NCBI GenBank assembly: GCA_030272155.1
Contig: CP126192.1
Coordinates: forward strand, 4,374,501 to 4,438,500
From: Tetradesmus obliquus
Taxonomy: Eukaryota > Chlorophyta > Chlorophyceae > Sphaeropleales > Scenedesmaceae
Length of the DNA: 64,000 nucleotides
Direction: 5' to 3'
Below the pieces are notes generated by a model that saw nothing but the letters and a program-made list of their open reading frames with translations, was not told the origin of the DNA and searched no databases. A program made the position numbers and the translations under genes. Shown one piece after another: positions 37,699 through 49,320 of this stretch; positions within the stretch are counted from its first letter, which is position 1; each line of letters begins with the position of its first letter.

Positions 37699-39094
37699 AC
37701 GCTGCTTACACAAGCGTGTCAGGGGCAGCCCAAAACAGAGATTGATGGGGTTGCAGTACACAGGTGGTGACAGCTGAATTCAAAGTGCTCTGGCTGCAAC
37801 CGATCCTGAGTAGCAGCGTCGAGCTTGCAGACTATTACTGCACCACTACGTATCACGAGTTTTCAAAATCCCTTGCGTAGACCACCTGCACCGTGTCAAA
37901 ACCAGGGAGTGTAGGTGTTTATCCGATAGACCGTCTGCCGATAGACCGTTTTCCTGCTTAAACCGCCCTTTTGGCTGTGCAAACGACCGTCTACCTCACT
38001 GAGAACGCTGCCCTGTATACCATTTACCGGCTTAGACCGCCCTGTGGCCCTTGCAATCTAGGGAGACGGTCTACTGGAAAAATACTGTACTTCACTTTTC
38101 AACATGACACCTTGTCAGAGGATCGTCAGACGATCCAAGCGCTCCTCAGCCACGGCGTTGCGTTGAGTATAAAGTTCAGTTCGCTTACCTTTGGTTAAGT
38201 CGCCGATGGTGTTGCGCCCTGCCCTGGCTGACCCCACTCCGTTAGGCTCAGGCGCAAGTGCCTGGCCCAGTGCTGCGCTATGTGTGCAGCGTTGCGGTGG
38301 CGTACTGTGTCTACACGTGCCACTTGGTATGTCCACAGCATCATGCTGATTTGAGTGAACGCTCTAGGCTTGCCTGCCACACAGGCCGTGCGGACAGTGT
38401 ACCAAGTGTGCATCATGCAGTGCACAGACAACACTGCACTTGGGCTGACCACTGACTGTGTATGTAGCTTTGCCGGGTTGCTAGCGTCCCATTCGTTTGC
38501 ATTGAATGAGTTGCTGATTCAGTTGCATGGAAGAGATTTCTGATGCGCTGACAACAGCTGCCTAAGTTTGCAGTGATCGGTGTGACAGGTCAACAAGCAG
38601 CTCTCACCGTTTGCTGAGTGTACGGTTGCTGCTTGCAGTGCACTTATCGCCCCTGTTGCACAATGCTATGCCAGTTGGGCGGCTGGTACTGACTGTAGGC
38701 ATGCTATGAGAGGTGAATGGCTGCTGCTGCTGCAGAGATACACACTGCTCAGCATGCTGCTTCACTCCCAGCAGCTGCCCGCCTGTCATGTTTGCCGAAG
38801 CGTTGCCGGCTGCCCGCCATTCTTACGCTGCCCAGTTTGGCAGCTACTGCTCCTGCACTAGACATGCCGCCATGCTGTGCCTATATTCTGCGCCAACTGG
38901 TGCTGCACCATGCAGGGCCTGTTGACTGCTGTGCGGTGCTGCAGGACGCACACAGCTGCTGAGTACAGGCCATGCAGCTGTCCGATTTGTTGCTGCCTTG
39001 CTGTCTAGCATACCCATGCAGCATACAGGCTGTCGCAGTGTGTTTGCCTATGCATGTGCTGCCTGCGTCCATTGCGTTGTGCCAGCTGCTAGTT
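37699..39094. other. Upstream region of recombinase B
   Basis: 1.4 kb with the promoter of copy B and the repeat cluster at 37925-38073. The stretch near 37.8-38.2 kb is less CAG-rich than the rest. Short frames here have no domain signal. Confidence 0.5.
37925..38073. repeat. Direct and inverted GACCGTCT-type repeats upstream of recombinase B
   Basis: GATAGACCGT occurs at 37925 and again at 37940. GACCGTCTAC lies at 37985-37994. AGACGGTCTA at 38064-38073 is the exact reverse complement of TAGACCGTCT at 37927-37936. The block is about 230-375 bases upstream of the copy B start. Confidence 0.75.
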
Positions 39095-39541
39095 TCAGTG
39101 CATTGCTGCCACAGCTGACACGCTGCTGAAACTGTGTGCGCTGCAAACACATCCCGCCTTGCACTGGCCCATGCTCGAGCTGATACAGCTGTTCACGCCG
39201 ATACACTGCCCACGGTTCTTACATGTGCCGAGCTGGTGATTGCTGTTGCATGCTGTTGCTGCTGCTGCTGCCACAAAGCATTTTGCTGCAGTAAGCGCCA
39301 GTTGCTGCTGCACTGGTCTTGCCAGTTGCTGCTGGCGTTGCTGCAGGTCTGGCGGCATCTGCACCTGCGGCAGCTGTATCTGCGGCACTGCTGTTGCTGC
39401 TGCTTGCTGCTGCCGCCTCTGCTGTTGCTGCGCCGTTGCAGGTGCCGCTGACTTGAACTTTCCTACAGCAGCAGCCAGGCAGGCTGGAAGAACCGTAAGA
39501 CAGGAGGCGGCCCAGACACGGATAAGAGATATAAGGACCAT
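39095..39541 (-). CDS. Possible small secreted Gln-rich, Cys-rich protein
   Basis: Single-exon ATG frame of 148 residues. The N-terminus MVLISLIRVWAASCLTVLPA and following LAAAVG look like a signal peptide. A Gln/Ala linker follows. The C-terminal part has eight cysteines in a compact array (CNSNHQLGTCKNRGQC, then CISSSMGQCKAGCVC), somewhat like an EGF or knottin spacing. I do not recognise a family. Caution: its ATG overlaps a TGTAA that would serve as the RPL9 poly(A) signal, so it may only be RPL9 downstream sequence. Confidence 0.3.
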   Translation of the reverse strand: MVLISLIRVWAASCLTVLPACLAAAVGKFKSAAPATAQQQQRRQQQAAATAVPQIQLPQVQMPPDLQQRQQQLARPVQQQLALTAAKCFVAAAAATACNSNHQLGTCKNRGQCIGVNSCISSSMGQCKAGCVCSAHSFSSVSAVAAMH

Positions 39542-39545
39542 TACA
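39541..39545 (-). terminator. Candidate TGTAA poly(A) signal of RPL9
   Basis: TTACA on plus, TGTAA on minus, 170 bases beyond the RPL9 stop. Confidence 0.45.
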
Positions 39546-39714
39546 GCACACTAAACAGGCAACACTGTGCACGGCCAAGCCGCACATGCAGGCCACAGCT
39601 GCCAGCTGCAGCTGCGCGCTGCATGTGCCGCCCCCGCCCTGCTGCAGCAGCTCAGGCCGCCGCTGCTGCCGCCCGGGCTGCCGCCACTGGCGTTGCCGCT
39701 GCCGCCGCTGCTGC

Positions 39715-40472
39715 TCACTCGCCCTTGACCAGCAGGCCGCTCTCGCTGACGTAGATGCCGTCCAGGAACTTCCTGATGTCCTTGTTCTTCACCAGGCACT
39801 GCTGGTGGATGAGCGCGGTGGAGCGGGAGACATTCTCGATGTCGTTGCCATGCAGGATGAGCTCGTCCTTGACGGCGTCGCTGCGCTTGATGGTCACGCC
39901 TGGCAGCATGACCACGTTGCGCACGCGCTTCTCGCCCAGGAAGTTGCGGATCTCCACGCGGCCGCCCTTGTCCTCAATGTTGATGTTGATGGGGAAGTGC
40001 GCGTACACCAGGCGCATCTTGTACTCGAAGCCCTTGGTCACGCCGGTGATCAGGTTCTGCACGTGGCTGCAGGCTGTGCGGATGGCGGCCAGGCGCTTCT
40101 TCTTGCCAAAGTGGCACTCCACCTTGAGCTTCTTCTCACCCTCCTCCTCAAACAGGTACATGTCCACTGCCAGGTGCTTGAAGTCGCGCTGCAGCACGCC
40201 GCGGGGGCCCTTCACGCGCACAGCCCTGGCCTTGACCTCGATCTGCACCCCTGCAGGAGCCAGGCAGGCACAGCAACCAGCAGCAGTCGTGCTTCAGCAG
40301 CAGCAGAGCGGGTGAGAGCAGCCTGCAGGCCTCCAGGGCTATGAAGCTGATTTAATAGTTTATGACATACATTACAAAACATAGATCAAGGCTGTCACAG
40401 TGTAGGCAGCTCAGTTTGGCCAAACGCACCCTCGGGGATGGTGACGGTCCCGTTTGACACAAGGAGCTTCAT
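39715..40472 (-). CDS. RPL9: 60S ribosomal protein L9 (uL6), cytosolic
   Basis: Large-subunit protein near the factor-binding site. Two exons, 40472-40430 and 40250-39715, give 192 residues, the usual eukaryotic length. Exon 1 encodes [14 protein letters not shown]. Exon 2 has [69 protein letters not shown] and [15 protein letters not shown], all typical of eukaryotic uL6. The codons are strongly biased to C/G at third positions, as expected for a highly expressed gene. It is divergent from SF3B1. Confidence 0.97.
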
Positions 40473-40861
40473 TTTTGCTAGCTGCTTGAAGACTCCAGCA
40501 GTGTGAACGTGCCAAAGAGGCCCAAAGAGGAAGAGCAGGGAGCAGTCTGCAACCATATCATTCTGAGCAGCCACCTGTTGTGCCCTAACCCGCGAGTTCT
40601 GGCAGGGCCACTTCGGACTGGTTAACATATTTTCGAGTTGACTAACGGTCGTTAAGAAAGTTTAGGAGGAAGGTTACGCTGCGTTTGCTGTTTCATCGGA
40701 CACCTACTCTGAAGCACTCACCACCATCAACCCGTGCACTCGCCGAGGTATCCAGCCGATCACTACTGCAGACAGGGAACATCTAGCGTGCCCCTGCGGG
40801 GCCTGCTTGTGCTGCTTGCTCGATCACCTGCAGCAGCAGCAGGGAGCAGTGCTGGGCCAGC
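40473..40861. promoter_or_regulatory. Shared divergent promoter, RPL9 / SF3B1
   Basis: 389 bases between two outward-facing start codons. No TATA box is obvious and no ORF lies between. Confidence 0.6.
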
Positions 40862-43800
40862 ATGGCAGAGAATGGGGAGGCAAATGGGCAGCAGTTTGAC
40901 TCCCACCTGTATGGAGGGGGCAACATTTCGGGCTATAACACATCCATCCCGCTAGATGAGGAGGATGAGGAGAATGAGCCCACTATGGCACCCAGGTGCG
41001 TGCATGCAGCTGCTTGCTGCTCTGTGCTGCTTTCATGCCTCATCTGACCCATGCAGGCCCTGCACGCAACATAAATATGGTGGTGGTTGCTTACTATGTT
41101 AAGTTGTGCGCTGCAGTGCTGCCCAGCTGCATCAGCTGAAGTACGGTGCACCTGATCCAGATGGGGAGGAGGATGAAGAGGTGTGTGCACAGGCAGCAGT
41201 GCCGTGCTCCAGCGCAGCCCGTGCATGGCCACAACAGCTGTGTACGAGCTAGGACAGGCAGATGCAGCACCTGTTTGCTGGCGGGCTTATCCGCTGTGGC
41301 GGCAGCTTTGCAGTGTCAGAGCTGTTGGTGGAAGATTGAACACAGGCATGCAGTACAGTACCCAGCCAGGTACTGGCAGTGCATGTAGCAGTGCGGATCA
41401 CCCAGAGCGGCCACTTTGACCAGCTGCCTGCACCGATACGTATTGGCGCTGCTGTAGCAGCAGGCATTATTGGTGTTGCATGCTGCAGTTCCTGTCCCGT
41501 ATGTATGCATGTATGCTGCTTGCTGCTGCTTGCGTTTGCCGTTCTGCTTGCGCTCAGCCCTGCTGCCACTGTCCTGCAACATGTTGCTGCAATCCCCTCA
41601 TGTGTTCGTTCTGCTTTGACACTGTGCAGCCGAGCGGCTTCACCAAGCCCAAGCGCATCGCAGACAGGGAAGATGACTACAAGAAGCGGCGCCTGGGGCG
41701 GCAGCTGTCACCAGAGCGCAATGACGCTTTCACCATGGGTGATAAGACGCCAGACGCGCGCGTGCGCACGTACGCAGACGTCATGCGGGAGCAGATGCTG
41801 CAGCGCGAGCAGGCCAACACCATCCAGAACATCCTGGACAAGCAGAAGGAGCAGCAGGAGGCAGGCGGGGCGGAGGCAGCAGCAGCAGCACCTGCAGCAG
41901 CAGGTGTGGGGCAGAAGCGGCGAAATCGCTGGGACCAAAGCGCAGGCGAAGGGTGAGCTGGGCTGTGACACACAGCAGCGGAAAGGACAGCCGCGGCAGT
42001 GCCTTCGGTACGGCAGCGCATGTGGCATGCTGCTGCAGCAGTGTAGCACACCTCAACAGTTGTTCAATGCAGTGATTGCTGTTGTTTCCCGCTGTTGTTT
42101 TGCACAGAGGCAGTAGCTTAGCCTGGCTACGACGACATAGACAGATTGCTCGCACTCATCGTAGTTTTTGCATCCACTGCTGCTGCCTCTGCCGGTGCTT
42201 CGGGTACCCCTTGCAGCAAGCGGCCAAAGGCTGACGGTGGCTCTGACTGGGACTCAGTGGAGGCCACGCCAGCAGCAGCCAACCGCTGGGATGCCACGCC
42301 AGGCAGTGCACTGGGCGGGGCCACGCCAGGCCCCAACACCTGGGACGCCACACCAGGAGCAGCAGCAGCAGCAGCAGGCGGCAGCAGGTGGGATGCCACG
42401 CCGGGTGCAAACCTGGGTGGTGCCACACCAGCGGCGCGGCGCAACAGATGGGATGAGACGCCAGCAGCGGTGAGTGCGGCTGGCGGTGCATGCGGAGCAG
42501 ACTCTGCAATTGGGTCGCCTGTGTGTATAACGACACCTTGCAAGTTGCTGGCTGTGTAGATCTTTGAAACGGCTGGTGGCCCTGGAGCAGCAGCAGTGCG
42601 GGAATTCCAGGAATTGAGATCCTGCCAATGTCAGTACTTGCTCGTCTCACGGTTGGATGTTGTGCTTGCAGGACATGGGCGCATCAGCCACGCCAGCAGC
42701 CAAGAAGCGCTCACGCTGGGATGAAACCCCAGCGCCAGGCGCAGCAGCAGCAGCCTTCGGCACGACGCCGTCAGCCATCGGCGGCGCATTTGGCGCCACG
42801 CCCGCCTTCACACCCGGCGGTGCAGCGGGGCTGGAGACGCCTGCCGTGCCCGGCATGGTGGGCGCGCCCGGCGGCATGACGCCCGACCAGTGGCACGCTG
42901 ACAAGGCGGCGCGTGAGATGTACGAGCGCAACAGGCCGCTGAGCGACGAGGAGCTGGACGCGATGCTGCCTGGAGCTGAGCAGGTGAGCCGGGCTGCAGG
43001 GGTCGGCGCCAGGCTGGGGCTGAGTGGGAGTGGCAGCAGCAGTTGCATTGGCAGCATCTGCAGTGGGTTGTGGTGCTAGCATTGGCGAGCTATTTGGCAT
43101 ATGCGGCATGGCGCCAGGAGCCGCATGTAACCACCCTCTCCTTTAACAATGTTGCTGTTTGAGGGAGTAGCTGGGTACGCTAGATTTGTGCGTGCCTGCT
43201 GCAAGGTTGGCATAGAATATGCTGCTGCTGCCCTCTGATGTGTGTCAACAGCTGCGACCAGCGTTGCCATTGCATATACCTACGCCCGTGCCTGCTGCCA
43301 CTTCACCGATTACACATCTCGCCCGCTGCCTGCCTGCTGTCGCCACCCGCAGGGCTACAAGGTGCTGCCGCCACCAGCAGGCTACCAGCCCATCTACACG
43401 CCTGCGCGCAAGCTCATGGCAACACCCACGCCCGGCATGTTTGGCGGGGTGCCAGGCACGCCCATGTACAGCATCCCTAGCGAGACAGAGGGCCTGAAGC
43501 AGGTGTACGGCGGCGCTGAGATGCCTGAGGGGCTGCCTGAGCTGAAACCAGAGGACCAGGCGGTGAGGCGCTGCTGCTGCTGCTGTTAGCGCTGACTGGC
43601 TCTTAGTGCTGGCTGGTTGGGACCTTGGTGCTGGCTGAGGCATTTGTGCATTGTGGTCGACTGCCCTTTGCAGTCAACATATGTGCTGCGTCTGCCAGTT
43701 AGCTGTGGCTGTATGCATGTGCTGCTGAGCAGGGGAATCATTGTGCTGCAACCAGTGCTGCACCTGGCATGCCTTGGTTTCACTCTACCGCCCTGCGTGT

Positions 43801-46800
43801 GCCTCGTTCCCTGCCGCCCTGCTACCTGTGTTCCCGCCAGATCTTTGGCAAGCTGATGGAGGCTGTGGATGAGGCTGAGCTGTCAGCTGAGGAGGCCAAG
43901 GAGCGTAAGATCATGAAGCTGCTGCTCAAGGTCAAGAACGGCACGCCGCCGCAGCGCAAGAGCGCGCTGCGCCAGCTCACTGAGAAGGCGCGTGACTTTG
44001 GCGCCAAGGCGCTGTTTGACCAGATCCTGCCGCTGCTGATGACGCCCACGCTGGAGGACCAGGAGCGCCACCTGCTGGTCAAGGTCATCGACAGGTGCGG
44101 GCGGCGCACCGTGCTTGCTTGCATATGCCCTGGCAGTATCTGCTGCTCCTACTGCCGCCTGGCATTTGCCATTTGTTCTTGCAGCCCCCCATTGCAGCTG
44201 CTGGAATGGCGAAACAAATCAGGCAATTCAGGCATGCTGCTTCATGCACTGTGCTCACTACCACTGTGCTCTCCTCCCGGCGCTGCCTCCCCCCCTTCCC
44301 AACCCAACCCAGGATCCTGTATAAGCTGGACGAGCTTGTGCGGCCGTACGTGCACAAGATCCTGGTGGTCATCGAGCCGCTGCTGATTGACGAGGACTAC
44401 TACGCACGCGTGGAGGGCCGCGAGATCATCGCCAACCTGGCCAAGGCCGCGGGCCTGGCGCAGATGATCGCCGCGATGCGCCCAGACATCGACAACATCG
44501 ATGAGTACGTGCGCAACACCACGGCGCGCGCGTTCAGGTGAGCGGGCGCTGCACTGCGGGTGCGCTGTGGGCATGTGGCCGGCGGCATGCTGCGCTGCGT
44601 TGCCTGCCATGACTTGTGTTTGTCACTGCGGCCGTTTGGTTTCTTTGTGGATGCCAAAGGTTGTTGAGCGGCGCAGATGCTCCTACTGGGATGCTGACGT
44701 GCCACATCCTGCTCTGCTCTGCCTGCTTCCCTCCTGCCCGCGTGCTGCTGTGCCCCTGCCTGCAGCGTGGTGGCGAGCGCGCTGGGCATCCCCGCGCTGC
44801 TGCCCTTCCTCAAGGCGGTGTGCCTGAGCAAGAAGAGCTGGCAGGCGCGCCACACGGGCATCAAGATCGTGCAGCAGATCGCCATCCTGATGGGCTGCGC
44901 CGTGCTGCCGCACCTCAAAGCGCTGGTGGACATCATCAAGCACGGGCTCAAGGACGAGAACCAGAAGGTGCGGCTGGGCGGGGCGGCAGGGGCGTGTGGG
45001 GGGGTTGCTGTGCCGAGGAGTGTGTTGCTGGCTGCTGCGGCTACTGGTCATGGAGGCATGTGCCACCGGCATGCTTGAGCGGCCTCGCTTTTCTGTGCAC
45101 CTGTTCTGCTCCATGTTGCTGAAGCAGCTTGCTAGCAATGGAGCTGCTACTGCTGCCACTGCAACTGTCACTGAACATGCTGCTGCCTCCCCGCTCCCCC
45201 GTCCCCGCTTGCCGCCTCCCACCTGCAGGTGAAGACCATCACCAGCCTGAGCCTGGCGGCGCTGGCTGAGGCGGCCTCGCCCTACGGCATCGAGTCCTTT
45301 GACGACGTGCTTGAGCCGCTGTGGCGAGGCATCCGCAGCCTGCGCGGCAAGGTGCTGGCGGCCTTCCTCAAGTGCATCGGCTTCATTATCCCGCTCATGG
45401 ACGCGGAGCACGCGTTCTATTATACCAGGGAGGTCATGGTGGTGCTCAAGCGCGAGTTCGCGACGCCAGACGAGGAGATGAAGAAGATTGTGCTCAAGGT
45501 GGGCCGGGGGCCCAGAGGACCAGGGGTGCAGGGCGCACTGCGTGTGGGAAGGGCGGGGACGGGTTGGGGAATTGTAGGAGGGAGGATGGGTGAGCGACAT
45601 GCTGAGGCAGCAGGTGTAACGACCGCGGGTTGTGGACTGCTGGCGGCATGGAGGAAAGGATAGTCATGTTTATGTCTGTGCGAGCCTGCTTGCTGGGGCT
45701 ACGTCATGGCTACGTATTTGGCATTTGAGTGCTCAGCAAATGGCTGTCAATTTGGCATGTACTGTGTGTTTTACCCAAATACTCTGGTTGACGCTGTGCA
45801 CTTGCACTGCCCTTGCACTGTCGTGGCTCACTGCTGCAGGTGGTGCAGCAGTGCGTGGGCACTGAGGGCGTGGAGCCGGAGTACATCAAGACGGAGGTGC
45901 TGCCCGAGTTCTTCCGCTGCTTCTGGCAGCGGCGCATGGCGCTGGACAGGCGCAACTACAGGGCGCTGGTGGAGACCACCGTGGCACTGGCCAACAAGGT
46001 GCGGGGGGAGGAGACAACAGCGAGGCTTCATTGCACTGTGGACTGTTGATGCTGGAGAGAATGTCTGCTGTGATACGTGCTGTGGTAGAGGGGCCTGTTG
46101 CAGGTGCACGTGCCACACATACGCACATGCAAGACACTAGCAGTGTGCTCCACACGCCTGTCTTTGCTCATGTGTACTACATGGTCACCCATGTGGCTGC
46201 CCAGCGCCATGCTTGCTGCGCCCGCCACTTAATGCCGCTGCACTTACGCACTGCTGTGTACGGCTGCTGGCTGTCATGTCCTGCCCGCCCCCTGGCTGCA
46301 GGTGGGTGTGAGTGAGATCGTGGGGCGTGTGGTGGAGGACCTCAAGGATGAGGCTGAGCCCTACAGGCGCATGGTGATGGAGACCATCGACAAGGTGGTG
46401 TCCGCGCTGGGCGCTGCCGACATCGATGCGCGGCTGGAGGAGCTGCTGGTGGACGGCATCCTGTACGCCTTCCAGGAGCAGGTGCGGCGGCCAGGGCTGA
46501 GGGGCCGGGCATCTTGCTGCAGATGTTCTGTTGTGTAGAATAGTTGTGGAGGTGTGCAGCCCTCTGTTGGGTGGAAGGGTAGTTTCAGCAGATTTCAGCA
46601 GATTGTGACCGTGTGTGCACAATCGTGGTGCGGCGCATGCTGGTGCTCAGCAACAGTGCTGGTTGGTCTTGCTTACTGCACTACTGCACGGTTTGGTTGT
46701 GCTCTTTCCTTCAATTTGTCTTGGTCATAGCTTGCAGCTGCCTGCCAGTGTTTCACATGTCTCACTCACATGCCTGCCTTCACTGCCCGGCCTGCAGGTG

Positions 46801-49320
46801 GGCGACGACGCGAACGTGATGCTCAACGGCTTCGGCACCGTGGTCAACGCCCTGGGGCGCCGCGCCAAGCCCTACCTGCCTCAGATTTGCGGCACCATCA
46901 AGTGGCGGCTCAACAACAAGGCCGCCAAGATCAGGCAGCAGGCCGCTGATCTCATCGCGCGCATCGCGCCCGTGCTCAAGGCCTGCGAGGAGGAGCAGCT
47001 GCTGGGGCACCTGGGCGTGGTGCTGTACGAGTACCTGGGAGAGGAGGTGAGGGGGGCAGGTGGCGGGCCTGGGTGGCTGGTGTTGGGGTGCTGTACGAGT
47101 ACCTGGGAGAGGAGGTGAGGGCGGCTGGGGAAGGGATGCTGGGCCAGCACTATGGACAGCACCAAGCGCAGGGCACAGCTGTGCAGCGGGTGGCGGCGTG
47201 ATGTCGCAGCGCTGCCACTGCAGCAGTAATCGTGTCTGCAGCTGCGTACATTGAGGGTACTGCCAGGTTCGGGTGCACAGCGCAACACGCAGGGCTGCTT
47301 TGAGAAGATGCTGGCGACAGTGTTCTGTCATGTGTGGCGCCGGCAACCTGCTCACCTGCCCCTGCCTTGCCTCTTCACCTGCACCCTCGCAGTACCCCGA
47401 GGTGCTGGGCAGCATCCTGGGCGCCCTGAAGGGCGTGGTCAACGTGATCGGCATGAGCCGCATGACGCCGCCCATCAAGGAGCTGCTGCCTCGCCTCACG
47501 CCCATCCTCAAGAACAGGTGCGGGGGCGCGCTGCAGCAGCTGGCAGAGGTACAGCTGTGCAACATGCTGATGTACAGTAGTGCAGTGAGTACTTTTTGTC
47601 GACTGCATATTTGATTATGTGGATGCCTGCTGGGTCTTGTGCTCACTGACGGCTTGCTGTTGCTCCCCCCTGCCACTCTCCCCCAAACACACACTCCCTT
47701 TGCAGGCACGAGAAGGTGCAGGAGAACTGCATCGACCTGGTGGGACGCATCGCAGACCGCGGCGCGGAGTACGTGCCTGCGCGCGAGTGGATGCGCATCT
47801 GCTTCGAGCTGCTGGACATGCTCAAGGCGCACAAGAAGGCCATCCGGCGCGCCACCGTCAACACCTTTGGCTACATCGCCAAGGCCATCGGCCCGCAGGA
47901 CGTGCTGGTCACGCTGCTGAACAACCTCAAGGTGCAGGAGCGCCAGAACCGCGTGTGCACCACGGTGGCGATTGCGATTGTGGCGGAGACGTGCGCGCCC
48001 TTCACGGTGCTGCCGGCGCTCATGAACGAGTACAGGGTGCCCGAGCTCAACGTGCAGAACGGTGAGGCGCGGGCCAGGTGGCTGGTCAGCTGGTCAGCTG
48101 GGGTGTGTGGCTGTACTGGCATGGGTGGGGGTGAATGGGTGCAATAAGCTGGTTTGGGAGCAATGATGCTACATGCTTCATCAGGGAGTGTTGCAGATTA
48201 AGCAGTGGCATGAAGAAAGCAGCGGCAGTATGCATGTTCAACAGCATGTTGCGGGTTGTTGTATGCACCTCTGCTGTCAGCGCACCTCACCATGTCTCTG
48301 CTGCCGTGCTGCCGCTGCGGCTGCTGCTGCTGTCTGCAGGCGTGCTGAAGGCGCTGTCATTCATGTTTGAGTACATCGGGGAGATGGGCAAGGACTACAT
48401 CTACGCGGTCACGCCGCTGCTGCAGGTAAGGCGGCAGGAAAGTGGCCAGGGCAGGGTGCTCAGGCTGGATTGCAGGCTGTTGCAGTGTGGCAGAGCTGCC
48501 AGGGGTGCAGTTTGCGACTAAGCTAAGGACAGCATGCTTGCTACACCATGCGCACACAGTGAGCCAGGGCGATGATGTGAGAAACAGCAGCACGCCATGC
48601 TCTGAAGTGCAGTATCTGACGTTGTGCCACTCTTTATTTGCACCCACCCAGGACGCGCTGTCGGACCGCGACCTGGTGCACCGGCAGACCGCTGCCAGCG
48701 TGGTGCAGCACATGGCCATGGGCGTGCCTGGGCTGGGCTGCGAGGACGCGCTGCTGCACCTGCTCAACTACGTGTGGCCCAACGTGTTTGAGGACAGCCC
48801 GCACCTCATCAACGGCGTCATGGGCGCCATCGACGGCTGCAGGCTCAGCCTGGGGCCCTGCGTGGTGCTGCACTACACGCTGCAGGTGCGGGGGTGGGGG
48901 TTGGGGCGTGCACCATGTGATGCTTGAGTTGAGGTTCAGGTGTCACTGGCAGCAGTGGGGTGAAAGGAGGGCTGCATGTCCAGCATTCGTTGCCGGCTGC
49001 AGCATGCCTGCTTCCTGCGTTTAATTCAGCTGCTATTTGTACTGTACTGCGCACCCAGCAGCAGCACCCTGTCTTCAAATGATATCTGACTAGCCGGTGA
49101 TTGGACCATCAACTCTGCCTGCCTGTGCATCCGCCTCGTCCTGCCACCCGTGCAGGGCCTGTTCCACCCTGCGCGCAAGGTGCGCCAGACGTACTGGAAG
49201 GTGTACAACAACCTGTACATCGGCGCGCAGGACGCGCTGGTGGCGTTTGCGCCGCGCTTCCCCGACAGCGAGGACGGCGCCAACACCTACAGCCGCCACG
49301 AGCTGGACCTGCTGCTGTGA
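40862..49320 (+). CDS. SF3B1: Splicing factor 3B subunit 1 (SF3b155), U2 snRNP
   Basis: HEAT-repeat scaffold that clamps the intron branch helix in U2 snRNP. Eighteen exons: 40862-40995, 41117-41180, 41630-41952, 42217-42469, 42672-42983, 43353-43562, 43841-44094, 44313-44537, 44766-44967, 45229-45498, 45840-45998, 46302-46481, 46798-47046, 47393-47517, 47706-48061, 48340-48425, 48652-48885, 49156-49320; 1,266 residues (human 1,304). The N-terminal third holds repeated Trp motifs of the ULM type ([35 protein letters not shown]). Then come [20 protein letters not shown] and [15 protein letters not shown], followed by HEAT repeats. Positions hit in human disease are conserved: Arg in TTARAF, His and Lys in [10 protein letters not shown], and Lys700 in NQKVKTI, whose codon 44965-44967 ends an exon. 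The stop follows HELDLLL. Confidence 0.98.
47022..47117 (+). repeat. Direct duplication of an SF3B1 exon end plus splice donor
   Basis: About 28 bases ending exon 13 (encoding LYEYLGEE) with the donor GAG|GTGAGG at 47022-47050 recur exactly 68 bases downstream at about 47090-47117. Use of the second donor would shift the reading frame. Confidence 0.85.

Noticed and set aside
37699-37761. Extended N-terminus for recombinase B beginning at 37761
   Set aside because: That codon is GTG; the first ATG in frame is at 37698 and already gives a presequence-like start.
41379-42116. 245-codon plus-strand ORF
   Set aside because: Out-of-frame read across SF3B1 exon 3 and its flanking introns.
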